Below, piece by piece: positions 1-7,352 of a stretch of DNA of 34,572 bases. Source of the DNA: JAMWZF01 sp041628615 (GTDB lineage: Bacteria; Pseudomonadota; Alphaproteobacteria; Rhodobacterales; Rhodobacteraceae). Both the position numbers and the translations under genes were made by a program. The stretch covers positions 1-34,572 of the forward strand of contig JBFKOW010000012.1 in the NCBI GenBank assembly GCA_041628615.1. Reading direction: 5' to 3'. The notes under the pieces were generated by a model. The model ran no database searches, was not told the DNA's origin, and saw nothing but the letters and a program-made list of their open reading frames with translations. The number at the start of each line of letters is the position of its first letter. Position 1 is the first letter of the stretch.

Positions 1-26
1 CCCCCCCCCCCCCCCCCCCCCCCCCC
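1..26. repeat. Homopolymer run of 26 C at the window edge
   Basis: The window opens with 26 consecutive C residues. I see no other homopolymer of this length in the window. It may be a true slippery tract or an artefact at a contig end; the sequence alone cannot decide. Positions 44-52 and 54-62 just after it carry a short direct repeat (cccggagcc). I see no convincing coding sequence in 27-190. Confidence 0.7.
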
Positions 27-154
27 GCAGCCGCCAGAAGCCGCCCGGAGCCACCCGGAGCCGGTCTCCACGGAGGACGGGCAGCATCACCGCGCCAGCC
101 GCGGCCGAAGGCCCGCCGCCATCCCGATCACCCGCGTCCGGAACGAGCCTGTGA

Positions 155-172
155 GGTGGGTCTCGACCCACC
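155..172. repeat. Perfect stem-loop downstream of the small membrane protein gene
   Basis: The arms 155-161 (ggtgggt) and 166-172 (acccacc) form a perfect 7-bp stem around a ctcg loop. It lies about 20 bp beyond the stop codon of the minus-strand gene 191-709, so it could end that transcript, although no T-run follows on the minus strand. From memory, short palindromes of the GGTGGGT...ACCCACC type recur between genes in Rhodobacteraceae and related genomes, so it may be one copy of a dispersed repeat. A second small dyad (cggggc/gccccg) overlaps the stop codon near 185-199. Confidence 0.5.
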
Positions 173-190
173 GGCCCTCCGCCCCGGGGC

Positions 191-709
191 TCAGCCCCGC
201 CGGGACCGGATCACCGCCACGCCCATCACCAGGAGACCCGCAGCCATGCCGATCACGGCGGCGAGGTAGCTCGCCCCGTGCAGCAGCGCCGCCCGGCGGA
301 ACCCCTCGGGATCCGCCGCCGCCGCCGGCACCGGCACCCGGTCGGCCATTTCGGGCGACAGCGGCAGGCCGAGGCTCATCATCCCGAACCCCGCGGTGGT
401 CCCGATCACCAGCACCACGGCGACGAGGAAGGCCCGGATCATCGCCCGTTCCGGCCCCCGGATCAGCAGCGCCAGCAGCGCCAGCGGCAGGCCGATCACC
501 AGCCCCATCCACCAGCTGGCGGCCACCCCGACCTGGGCCGCGCCGAGCCGCGGCGACACGGTGTCGGCGATCCCGAACTGGGCGAATTTCAGGTGGTGGA
601 AATAGTCCGGCCCCACCGTGTAGCTGACCTGGTTGTGCAGCGCGCCGTAGACCGCGGCCAGCAGGCACGCGATCACCACCATCAACAGGAAGATCGACAA
701 CCGGCCCAT
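191..709 (-). CDS. Small membrane protein of unknown function
   Basis: A 172-residue protein with about four predicted membrane segments, near residues 4-22, 63-84, 91-111 and 146-166. The stretch after the first segment (HNQVSYTVGPDYFHHLKF, residues 25-42) is polar and aromatic. It resembles a motif I recall from a widespread uncharacterised membrane family of similar size (HDQVTYTISPEYF-like), but I know no function for that family. The ATG lies 3 bp after the stop of the upstream 2-hydroxyacid dehydrogenase on the same strand, so the two are probably co-transcribed. High GC and normal codon use match the neighbours. That this is a real gene is likely; any role would be a guess. Confidence 0.8.
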   Translation of the reverse strand: MGRLSIFLLMVVIACLLAAVYGALHNQVSYTVGPDYFHHLKFAQFGIADTVSPRLGAAQVGVAASWWMGLVIGLPLALLALLIRGPERAMIRAFLVAVVLVIGTTAGFGMMSLGLPLSPEMADRVPVPAAAADPEGFRRAALLHGASYLAAVIGMAAGLLVMGVAVIRSRRG

Positions 710-712
710 CGC

Positions 713-1699
713 TCAGACCATCGACGGCACGACGAGATCGGGCGGCCGGTGCCCGTCGTCGAAGGTCTTGATGTTGATGATCACCTTCTCGCCCATCTCG
801 ATCCGGCCCTCGCGGGTGGCCGAACCCATGTGCGGCAAGAGCACCACGTTGGGCAGCGCCCGCAGCCGCGGGTTGATCTCGGCGCCGCGTTCGAACACGT
901 CGAGCCCGGCCCCCGCGATCTCGCCCGCGCGCAGCATCCGGGTCAGGGCGTTCTCGTCCACCACCTCGCCGCGCGAGGTGTTCACGATCACCGCCGAGGG
1001 CTTCATCAGCTTGAGCCGCCGGGCGTTCATCAGGTGGAACGTCGAGGGCGTGTGCGGGCAGTTGATCGACAGGATGTCCATCCGCGCGACCATCTGGTCC
1101 AGGCTTTCCCAGTAGGTCGCCTCGAGCGCCTCCTCGATCTCGGGGCGCAGCCGGCGGCGGTTGTGGTAATGCACCTGCATCCCGAAGGCCGCCGCCCGCC
1201 GGGCAACCGCCTGCCCGATCCGGCCCATGCCGAGAATCCCGAGCCGCCGCCCGGCGATCCGCCCGCCGAGCATCGCGGTGGGGGCCCAGCCGGTCCAGTC
1301 GCCCGACTGCATCAGCGCCAGCCCCTCGGGGATCCGCCGGGTCACCGCGAGGATCAGCGCCAGCGTCATGTCGGCGGTGTCCTCGGTCACCACGCCGGGG
1401 GTGTTGGACACGAGGATCCCGCGCTGCCGGGCGCTGGCCACGTCGATGTGGTCGATCCCGGCGCCGTAGCTTGCGATCAGCTTCAGCCGGTCGCCGGCCT
1501 GCGCCAGCATCGCCGCGTCGATCCGGTCGGTGACGCAGGGCACGAGCACGTCGGCCGCCGCCATCGCCGCCACCAGCGCGTCGCGGTCGAGCGGGGTGTC
1601 GTCGTCGCGCAACGTCGCGTGGAACAGTTCGCGCAGCCGGGTCTCGACCGGTTCGGGCAACCGTCGCGTGACAACAACACTCAACCGCTTGCCACCCAT
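713..1699 (-). CDS. D-2-hydroxyacid dehydrogenase, NAD(P)-dependent
   Basis: A 328-residue member of the D-isomer-specific 2-hydroxyacid dehydrogenase family, which interconverts 2-hydroxy acids and 2-oxo acids in the cytoplasm (glyoxylate, hydroxypyruvate and similar substrates are typical). The substrate loop YGAGIDHID is at residues 78-86, the Rossmann dinucleotide motif GMGRIGQAVA at 157-166, and the catalytic triad is recognisable: Arg243 in NTSRGEVVD, Glu270 in DVFE, and His290 in LLPHMGSAT. The length is normal. The reading frame stays open upstream, but the ATG at 1699 (MGGKRLSVVV) fits the usual N-terminus, and the longer version would run through the divergent SH3 gene. The substrate cannot be read from sequence; glyoxylate/hydroxypyruvate reductase is a reasonable guess. 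Confidence 0.92.
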   Translation of the reverse strand: MGGKRLSVVVTRRLPEPVETRLRELFHATLRDDDTPLDRDALVAAMAAADVLVPCVTDRIDAAMLAQAGDRLKLIASYGAGIDHIDVASARQRGILVSNTPGVVTEDTADMTLALILAVTRRIPEGLALMQSGDWTGWAPTAMLGGRIAGRRLGILGMGRIGQAVARRAAAFGMQVHYHNRRRLRPEIEEALEATYWESLDQMVARMDILSINCPHTPSTFHLMNARRLKLMKPSAVIVNTSRGEVVDENALTRMLRAGEIAGAGLDVFERGAEINPRLRALPNVVLLPHMGSATREGRIEMGEKVIINIKTFDDGHRPPDLVVPSMV

Positions 1700-1822
1700 G
1701 TCGCTCGCTCCCTCGCTTCCCAGCGCGCCGCTTTGGTGGCAGTTTGACCAGAGACCGCCGGCGACCACAAGAACAAGGCCGGCGCGGTCGGGCAGAGGCA
1801 GAGGCAGAGCAGGGTCTGGAAC

Positions 1823-2347
1823 ATGGGCGTTTCCCGCGCGGGTCTCGGGGCGGTCGCGGCGGCGGTGCTGGCGCTTTGCGCCCCGGTCATGGCCCCGGCG
1901 CAGAGCGCGCAGCCGCCGCTGAGCCTCGGCCCCGAAACCAACCTGCCGCTGCCGCGCTACGTGTCGTTGAAGGCCGCCGAGGGCAATGTCCGGCGCGGAC
2001 CGTCGCTGTCGCACCGGATCGACTGGGTCTTCGTCCGCCGCAACATGCCGCTGCGGGTCACCGCCGAATACGGTCACTGGCGCCGGGTGGTTGACCGGGA
2101 CGGCCAGGGCGGCTGGGTTCACTACTCGCTCCTGTCGGGGGTCCGCACCGTTATCATCGACGCGCGGACCGTGCTTCTGGCCCGGCCCGACCCCGCCGCC
2201 CCCGAGAACGCCGTGCTCGAACCCGGCGTCATCGCCCGGATCGACGAATGCACCGCGGACTGGTGCCGGCTGGTGGCCGGCGGCTACCGCGGCTGGGCGC
2301 CGAAGGGGAGCTACTGGGGCGTGGCCGCCGCCGAAGTGGTGGACTAG
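1823..2347 (+). CDS. Secreted SH3-like domain protein
   Basis: A 174-residue protein with an N-terminal signal peptide (hydrophobic residues about 8-24, then APAQSAQ as the likely cleavage region) and a bacterial SH3-like repeat. The segment from about residue 50 (SLKAAEGNVRRGPSLSHR) through the tryptophan-rich GWVHYSLLSG is typical of the SH3_4/DUF1058 group. A second half, ending in DWCRLVAGGYRGWAPKG, looks like a further SH3-like unit. Such proteins are exported and often bind the cell wall or other periplasmic ligands; the partner here is unknown. The ATG at 1823 follows a plausible ribosome site (agggtctgga). It is divergent from the dehydrogenase at 713-1699, separated by 123 bp. Confidence 0.88.
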   Translation: MGVSRAGLGAVAAAVLALCAPVMAPAQSAQPPLSLGPETNLPLPRYVSLKAAEGNVRRGPSLSHRIDWVFVRRNMPLRVTAEYGHWRRVVDRDGQGGWVHYSLLSGVRTVIIDARTVLLARPDPAAPENAVLEPGVIARIDECTADWCRLVAGGYRGWAPKGSYWGVAAAEVVD

Positions 2348-2466
2348 GCGCCGCCCGCGCCCCGGTGTCGCAAACCGTGCCTCATGCGGCGTTGCGGCAA
2401 CGGCAGGCCGGGCCGTCCCGTGGGAGGCCGGGGCCGACCCGTCCCGCCCGCCGAAAGGCCGCCGCC

Positions 2467-3750
2467 ATGCTCAACGTCCTGTCCGGTGTCTGGGCCCTGC
2501 TGGTCGGCATCGTGCTGATCATGCTGGGCAACGGCATGCACTTCACCCTGATCGGCCTGCGCGGCGGCATCGAGGGATTCTCGGCCGCGGAACTGGCCGT
2601 CGTCACCTCGGGGTATTTCGCCGGCTTCCTGTCGGGAGCCCGGCTCACCCCGCTGCTGATCCAGCGGGTCGGCCACGTCCGGGTCTTCGCGGCGCTGGGC
2701 AGCTTCATGTCGGCGGGGCTGATCGCCTTCACCCTGCTGGCCGAGCCCTGGGCCTGGACGGTGCTGCGGGTCCTGATCGGCTTCTGTATGTCGGGGATCT
2801 ACGTCGCCGCCGAAAACTGGCTGAACAACGCCACCCCGAACGAAAGCCGGGGCAAGGTGCTGTCGGCCTACATGATCGCCCAGACCCTCGGCATCATCGG
2901 CGCGCAGGGCCTGCTCACCCTGGGCGACGCGGCCACCTCGGCGCTGTTCATCGGCGCCTCGATCCTCGTCTCGATCTCCTTCGCGCCGATCCTGTTGTCG
3001 GTCACCCCGGCCCCGGCGGTCGAGGTGGCGCGGCCGATGTCGCTCGGGGCACTGTTCGCGGGCTCGCCGCTGGGCACGGTGGGGATCTTCCTGCTGGGTG
3101 GCATCTACGCCACCCAGTCGGGCATGGGCGCGGTGTTCGGCAGCGAGATCGGCCTGAGCGCGAACCAGATCGCGCTGTTCGTGGCGATGCTGTTCGCCGG
3201 GGCACTGGTGCTGCAGTTCCCGATCGGCTGGCTGTCGGACCGGCTCGACCGGCGGCAGGTGATCTGCGGCACCGCGGCGATGGGGGCGGTGGCCTGCGGG
3301 CTGGGCTGGCTGTCGGGCGCGGGCGGCGCGGACCCGGCGGGCGGCGGGCTCTGGCCGCTGATGGGCGCGGCCTTCCTGGCCGGCGGCATGACCACGCCGC
3401 TCTATGCCCTGCTGCTCGCCTACACCAACGACTACCTGCCCGCCGAGGACATGGCCGCCGCCTCGGGTGGGCTCGTGTTCACTTTCGGGCTGGGCGCGAT
3501 CCTCGGGCCGCTGATCGCCGGCTGGGCGATGCAGGGCGTCGGGCCCTACGCCTTCTGGCTGGTCCTAGGGGCGACCTTCACGGCGATGGCGGTCTATGCT
3601 GCCTACCGGATGACCCGGCGCGCGACGATCCCGGCAGACGAGACCGAGACCTATCTCGGCGTGCTGCCCACCGCCTCGGTCGTGGCGGTCGAGGCGGCGG
3701 GGACCTGGGCCGCGGAACAGGCCGAGGCCGAGGCGGCGTCGGCCCGCTAG
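2467..3750 (+). CDS. MFS transporter, YcaD-like
   Basis: A 427-residue, very hydrophobic protein with the pattern of twelve membrane helices of the major facilitator superfamily. Several features match the YcaD-like branch: the loop IYVAAENWLNNATPNESRGK after helix 4-5, which carries the acidic/WLN signature, and the cytoplasmic GWLSDRLDRRQV motif between helices 8 and 9. The substrate is unknown. The frame is open from 2248, but the ATG at 2467 (MLNVLSGVWALLVG) gives the normal N-terminus leading directly into helix 1. A purine-rich site (gaaagg) precedes it. It lies 119 bp after the SH3 gene on the same strand and converges with the peptidase gene, whose stop codon begins 18 bp beyond this gene's end. 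Confidence 0.9.
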   Translation: MLNVLSGVWALLVGIVLIMLGNGMHFTLIGLRGGIEGFSAAELAVVTSGYFAGFLSGARLTPLLIQRVGHVRVFAALGSFMSAGLIAFTLLAEPWAWTVLRVLIGFCMSGIYVAAENWLNNATPNESRGKVLSAYMIAQTLGIIGAQGLLTLGDAATSALFIGASILVSISFAPILLSVTPAPAVEVARPMSLGALFAGSPLGTVGIFLLGGIYATQSGMGAVFGSEIGLSANQIALFVAMLFAGALVLQFPIGWLSDRLDRRQVICGTAAMGAVACGLGWLSGAGGADPAGGGLWPLMGAAFLAGGMTTPLYALLLAYTNDYLPAEDMAAASGGLVFTFGLGAILGPLIAGWAMQGVGPYAFWLVLGATFTAMAVYAAYRMTRRATIPADETETYLGVLPTASVVAVEAAGTWAAEQAEAEAASAR

Positions 3751-3768
3751 CCGCCCCGGCGGCGCGCC

Positions 3769-5787
3769 TCAGGCGGCGCTGTCGAGCCCGCGTCCGCGCA
3801 GCAGCGCCGACACCTCGGGCATCTTGCCCCGGAAGCGGGTGTAGAGGTCGTCCGCCTCGGCCGAGCCGCCGGCGCTCAGGATATGGGTCTCGAGCCGCCG
3901 CGCCACCTCGGGATCGAAGGCGTCGCCCGCCTCCTCGAAGGCGGCGAAGGCGTCGGCATCCATCACTTCGGACCACATGTAGCTGTAATAGCCCGCCGAA
4001 TAGCCGTCCCCGGCGAAGACATGGGCGAAATGCGGCGTCGCGTGGCGCATCGCGATGGCCCGCGGCATCCCGATCGCGTCCAGCACCTCGGCCTGACGCT
4101 GCATCGGGTCGGCGGGCGGGTCGCCCTCGTGAAAGGCGAGATCGACCAGCGCCGAGGCGACGTATTCCACCGTCTGGAACCCCATGTCGTAGGTCGCCGC
4201 GCCCAGCAGCCGGTCGCGCAGCGCGGCGGGCAGCGGGTCGCCGGTCTCGGCATGGGTCGCGAAACGGTCGAGCACCTCGGGCACTTCCAGCCAGTGCTCG
4301 AACAGCTGCGAGGGGAGCTCGACGAAGTCCCGCGCCACCGAGGTCCCGGCGATCATCCCGTAATCCACGTCCGACAGCATCTGGTGCAGCGCGTGGCCGA
4401 ATTCGTGGAACAGGGTGCGGGCGTCGTCCCAGCTCAGCAGCGCGGGGTCGTCCTTGGCGAAGTTGCAGACGTTCAGCACCACCGGCGCCTCGGGCTCGGG
4501 GAACCGCTTCTGCATCCGCAGCGCCGAGCACCAGGCCCCGGACCGTTTCGAGCCGCGGGCGAAGTAGTCGCCGATGAATACCGCCACGTGGGCGCCGTTC
4601 CGGGTCACCTCCCAGGCGCGGGCGTCGGGGTGGTGCAGCGGCACGTCCACCGGCGCGAATTCCAGCCCGAACAGGCGGTTGGCGCAGTCGAAGGCGGCCT
4701 CGATCATGGCCTCGAGCCGGAAATACGGCTTCAGTTCGCCCTCGTCGAGATCGTGCAGCGCCCGCCGCCGCTTCTCGGAATAGTAGTGCCAGTCCCAGGG
4801 TTCGAGCGGCCCGGCGATGCCGTCGGCGTGCAGCATCTTCTCGAGTTCGGCGGCGTCGGCCAGCGCCCGCGCCCGCGCCGGGGTCCAGACCGCCATCAGC
4901 AGGTCGCGCACCGCGTCCGGCGTGCCCGCCATCTCGGTCTCGAGCTTGTAGGCGGCGAAATCGGGGTGGCCGAGCAGCGCCGCGCGTTCCTTGCGCAGGG
5001 CGAGGATCTCGGCGGCGATAGCGCGGTTGTCGGTCTCGCCGCCGCCGGCGCCCCGCGCGGTCCAGGCCCGCCAGGCGGCCTCGCGCTGGTCGCGCCGGGG
5101 GCTGAACTGCAGGAACGGCACCACCAGCGACCGGCTCAGCGTGATGACCGGCCCCGCCGCGCCCCGCTCGGCCCCCGCCGCCCGCGCGGCGCGGGCGAGG
5201 AAACCGGGCAGCGCGTCGAGATCCGCCTCGGCCAGCGGCATCTGCCAGCCCCGTTCGTCGGCCAGCAGGTTCTGGGTGAAACTGGTGCCGAGGGTGGCCA
5301 ACCGCCCCTTGATCGTCTTCATCCGCGCGGCCGCGTCGCCGTCGAGCGCCGCCCCGGCCCGGACGAAGCCGCGATGCACGAGGTAGAGCACCCGGCGCTG
5401 TTGGTCGTCGAGGTCGAGCCCGTCGCGGGCCGCCCAAACCGCCGCGATCCGGTCGAACAGCGCCCGGTTGGCGTAGGTCTCGGCGGAATGGGCCGCGACG
5501 CGGGGGGCGAAGTCCCGTTGCAGCGCCTCGCGGGCGGGGTTGCTGTCGGTCCCGGCCAGCGTCCAGAACACCGACAGCACCCGGTCGAGCGCCCGGCCCG
5601 ACCGCAACAGCGCCCCGACCGTGTTGTCGAAATCCGGTTCGGCAGGGTCGGCGGCGATGGTGTTCACCTCGGCGCGGTCCTCGGCCAGCGCGGCATCGAG
5701 CGCGGCGGCGAAGTCGTCGTCGCCGATCCGGTCGAAGGGCGGCAGGCCGAAGGGCGTGTCCCAGTCGGAGAGCAGCGGGTTGGTCAT
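3769..5787 (-). CDS. dcp: M3 family zinc oligopeptidase / peptidyl-dipeptidase (Dcp-like)
   Basis: A 672-residue thimet-oligopeptidase-family (M3) metallopeptidase, which degrades short peptides in the cytoplasm. The zinc-binding HEFGH motif is at about residues 461-465, with the downstream glutamate in the DFVELPSQLFEHW segment. The N-terminus (NPLLSDWDTPFGLPPFDRI) and the DFDNTVGALLRSG segment are typical of the Dcp/OpdA branch. I favour peptidyl-dipeptidase Dcp over oligopeptidase A from overall resemblance, but the two are close and specificity is not certain. It follows the ThiF/MoeB-like gene by 27 bp on the same strand, so it is probably the last gene of the coaBC-dut-moeB transcript. 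Confidence 0.9.
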   Translation of the reverse strand: MTNPLLSDWDTPFGLPPFDRIGDDDFAAALDAALAEDRAEVNTIAADPAEPDFDNTVGALLRSGRALDRVLSVFWTLAGTDSNPAREALQRDFAPRVAAHSAETYANRALFDRIAAVWAARDGLDLDDQQRRVLYLVHRGFVRAGAALDGDAAARMKTIKGRLATLGTSFTQNLLADERGWQMPLAEADLDALPGFLARAARAAGAERGAAGPVITLSRSLVVPFLQFSPRRDQREAAWRAWTARGAGGGETDNRAIAAEILALRKERAALLGHPDFAAYKLETEMAGTPDAVRDLLMAVWTPARARALADAAELEKMLHADGIAGPLEPWDWHYYSEKRRRALHDLDEGELKPYFRLEAMIEAAFDCANRLFGLEFAPVDVPLHHPDARAWEVTRNGAHVAVFIGDYFARGSKRSGAWCSALRMQKRFPEPEAPVVLNVCNFAKDDPALLSWDDARTLFHEFGHALHQMLSDVDYGMIAGTSVARDFVELPSQLFEHWLEVPEVLDRFATHAETGDPLPAALRDRLLGAATYDMGFQTVEYVASALVDLAFHEGDPPADPMQRQAEVLDAIGMPRAIAMRHATPHFAHVFAGDGYSAGYYSYMWSEVMDADAFAAFEEAGDAFDPEVARRLETHILSAGGSAEADDLYTRFRGKMPEVSALLRGRGLDSAA

Positions 5788-5814
5788 CGTCGGGTCTCCT
5801 GTGGCGGTTCCGGG

Positions 5815-6876
5815 TCAGGCGCCGGGGACGGCGCCGCAGACCGGGCAGTCGGGGCGGCGGGTCAGTGCGATCACGCGGGTTTCGGCGTGCAGCGCGTCGT
5901 GGATCAGCATCCGGCCGCGCAGCGGGTCGCCCGCGCCGGTGATCAGCTTGATCGCCTCGGCGGCCATCATCGATCCGACGATGCCGGGCAGCGCCCCGAC
6001 CACCCCGGCCTCGGCGCAGGAGGGCGCGATGCCGTCGGCGGGCCGTTCGGGGAAGATGCAGGCGTAGCAGGGCGCGCCGGAGGCCGGGTCGAAGACCGAC
6101 ACCTGCCCCTCCCACTGGCCGATCGCCCCCGAGACCAGCGGCACCCCGGCCCCGGCGCAGACGGCATTGACCAGCCGACGGGTTTCCCAGGTGTCGGTGC
6201 CGTCGAGCACGAGGTCGTATTCGGCGACGAGGTCGGCGGCGATGGTCTCGTCCAGCCGGCGCTGGTAGGGCCGGATCTCGATGAAGGGGTTGAGGGCGCG
6301 GAGGTTCTCCTGCGCCGCCTGCACCTTGGGCAGGCCGATCTGGGCGTCGCGGAACAGCACCTGCCGCTGCAGGTTGTCGCCCGACACGGTGTCGTCGTCG
6401 ATCACCCCGATCCGGCCCACGCCGGCCCCGGCGAGGTAGAGCAGCGCCGGCGCGCCGAGCCCGCCTGCGCCCACCACCAGCACCCGCGCCCGCTTCAGCG
6501 CCGCCTGCCCCGGTCCGCCGATCTCGCGCAGGACGATGTGGCGGGCATAGCGGGTGAGTTCGGCCTCGGAGAACCCGCTCCGGGGGGCGTCGGCGGCCGG
6601 GGCGCGGCTGGCCTCGACCGCACGGGCCTTCGCCGCGACCCGGCGGAACACCGCGCGGTAGGCCCAGACCACGGCGGCGGCCCCGAGGATCAGCAGCCAG
6701 AGCTGCGGCGATCCGCCGGTCGCCTCGCGCAGCGGGTGCCCGGCGGGCAGCACCACCTGCACAGCGATCACCGCCACCAGCAGCAGCCCGATCATCGTCA
6801 AGCGGGCCTGGTGCGGGGCCCGCATCGCGGCGCCGATCCCCCAGAGCGCCGCGGCCATGGCGAAAACGACGGTCAC
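5815..6876 (-). CDS. moeB: HesA/MoeB/ThiF family adenylyltransferase with membrane N-terminus
   Basis: A 353-residue E1-like enzyme. The C-terminal ~250 residues are a full ThiF/MoeB domain: the ATP-binding loop VVGAGGLGAP (134-143), the DNLQRQ segment (167-172), DGTDTWETR (225-233), a conserved cysteine in PSCAEAG (Cys287), and two zinc-binding CxxC pairs (270/273 and 344/347). MoeB adenylates the small subunit of molybdopterin synthase; ThiF does the same for ThiS, and the choice between them is not certain. The first ~80 residues contain about three hydrophobic segments (3-19, 26-44, 58-76), so the enzyme should be membrane-anchored. I recall this layout in other Rhodobacteraceae. The GTG start overlaps the dut stop (GTGA). 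An ATG at 6858 is an alternative start that would shorten the first segment. Confidence 0.85.
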   Translation of the reverse strand: MTVVFAMAAALWGIGAAMRAPHQARLTMIGLLLVAVIAVQVVLPAGHPLREATGGSPQLWLLILGAAAVVWAYRAVFRRVAAKARAVEASRAPAADAPRSGFSEAELTRYARHIVLREIGGPGQAALKRARVLVVGAGGLGAPALLYLAGAGVGRIGVIDDDTVSGDNLQRQVLFRDAQIGLPKVQAAQENLRALNPFIEIRPYQRRLDETIAADLVAEYDLVLDGTDTWETRRLVNAVCAGAGVPLVSGAIGQWEGQVSVFDPASGAPCYACIFPERPADGIAPSCAEAGVVGALPGIVGSMMAAEAIKLITGAGDPLRGRMLIHDALHAETRVIALTRRPDCPVCGAVPGA

Positions 6877-7352
6877 GCGCCGGTCGACCCGAAGCCGCCC
6901 GCCCCGCGGTCGGTGCCGTCGAGCGCCGCCAGCGCGAAGTCGGCCCGCGCCACCGGGGCGACGACAAGCTGCGCGATCCGCATCCCGTGGGCGATCTCGA
7001 AGGCCGCCGCGCCGCCGTTCTGCACGATCACCCCCAGCGGGCCGCGGTAGTCGCTGTCGATGGTGCCGGGGCTGTTGGGCAGGGTGATCCCGTGGTTGAG
7101 CGCCAGCCCCGAGCGTGGCCGCACCTGCGCCTCCCAGCCCGGCGGGATGGCCAGCCGCAGCCCGGTGGGCACCAGCGCGATCTCGCCCGGTTGCAGCACC
7201 AGCGCTCCGCGGTCCGGCAGGTTGGCGCGCAGGTCGGCCCCCGCCGCGCCGGCGGTCTGGTAGGCAGGCAGGCCAAGGGCGGTGTCCGCCCCCGCGACCC
7301 AGGCGACGCCGACCGTCGGCGCCGCGCCCGTCCGTGCCGCCGTATCGGTCAC
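6873..7352 (-). CDS. dut: Deoxyuridine 5'-triphosphate nucleotidohydrolase (dUTPase)
   Basis: A 159-residue trimeric-type dUTPase, which hydrolyses dUTP to dUMP and pyrophosphate, keeping uracil out of DNA and supplying dUMP for thymidylate synthesis. All five family motifs are present: AGADL (37-41), PRSGLAL (79-85), GTIDSDYRG with the catalytic aspartate (96-104), RIAQL (125-129) and the C-terminal glycine-rich GAGGFGSTG (150-158). The start is the GTG at 7352, sharing GTGA with the coaBC stop. The stop shares GTGA with the next gene. The pairing with coaBC is common in alphaproteobacteria and other bacteria. Confidence 0.96.
   Translation of the reverse strand: MTDTAARTGAAPTVGVAWVAGADTALGLPAYQTAGAAGADLRANLPDRGALVLQPGEIALVPTGLRLAIPPGWEAQVRPRSGLALNHGITLPNSPGTIDSDYRGPLGVIVQNGGAAAFEIAHGMRIAQLVVAPVARADFALAALDGTDRGAGGFGSTGA

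Noticed and set aside
278..1747. Long plus-strand open frame of 489 codons over the first genes
   Set aside because: It is the complement of the dehydrogenase and membrane-protein genes. Its protein is dominated by His, Arg, Gln and Pro, as expected from shadow frames in 70% GC DNA. The same holds for the very long frames at 1986-4577, 3578-6967, 3883-7050, 18401-20599 and 30050-34558.
1744..1772. TTGACC as the -35 of the SH3-like gene
   Set aside because: No acceptable -10 box lies at 15-18 bp spacing.
3750..3763. gccgcc/ggcggc dyad after the MFS gene as a terminator
   Set aside because: The loop would be only two bases, and GC-rich dyads of this length are common here by chance.
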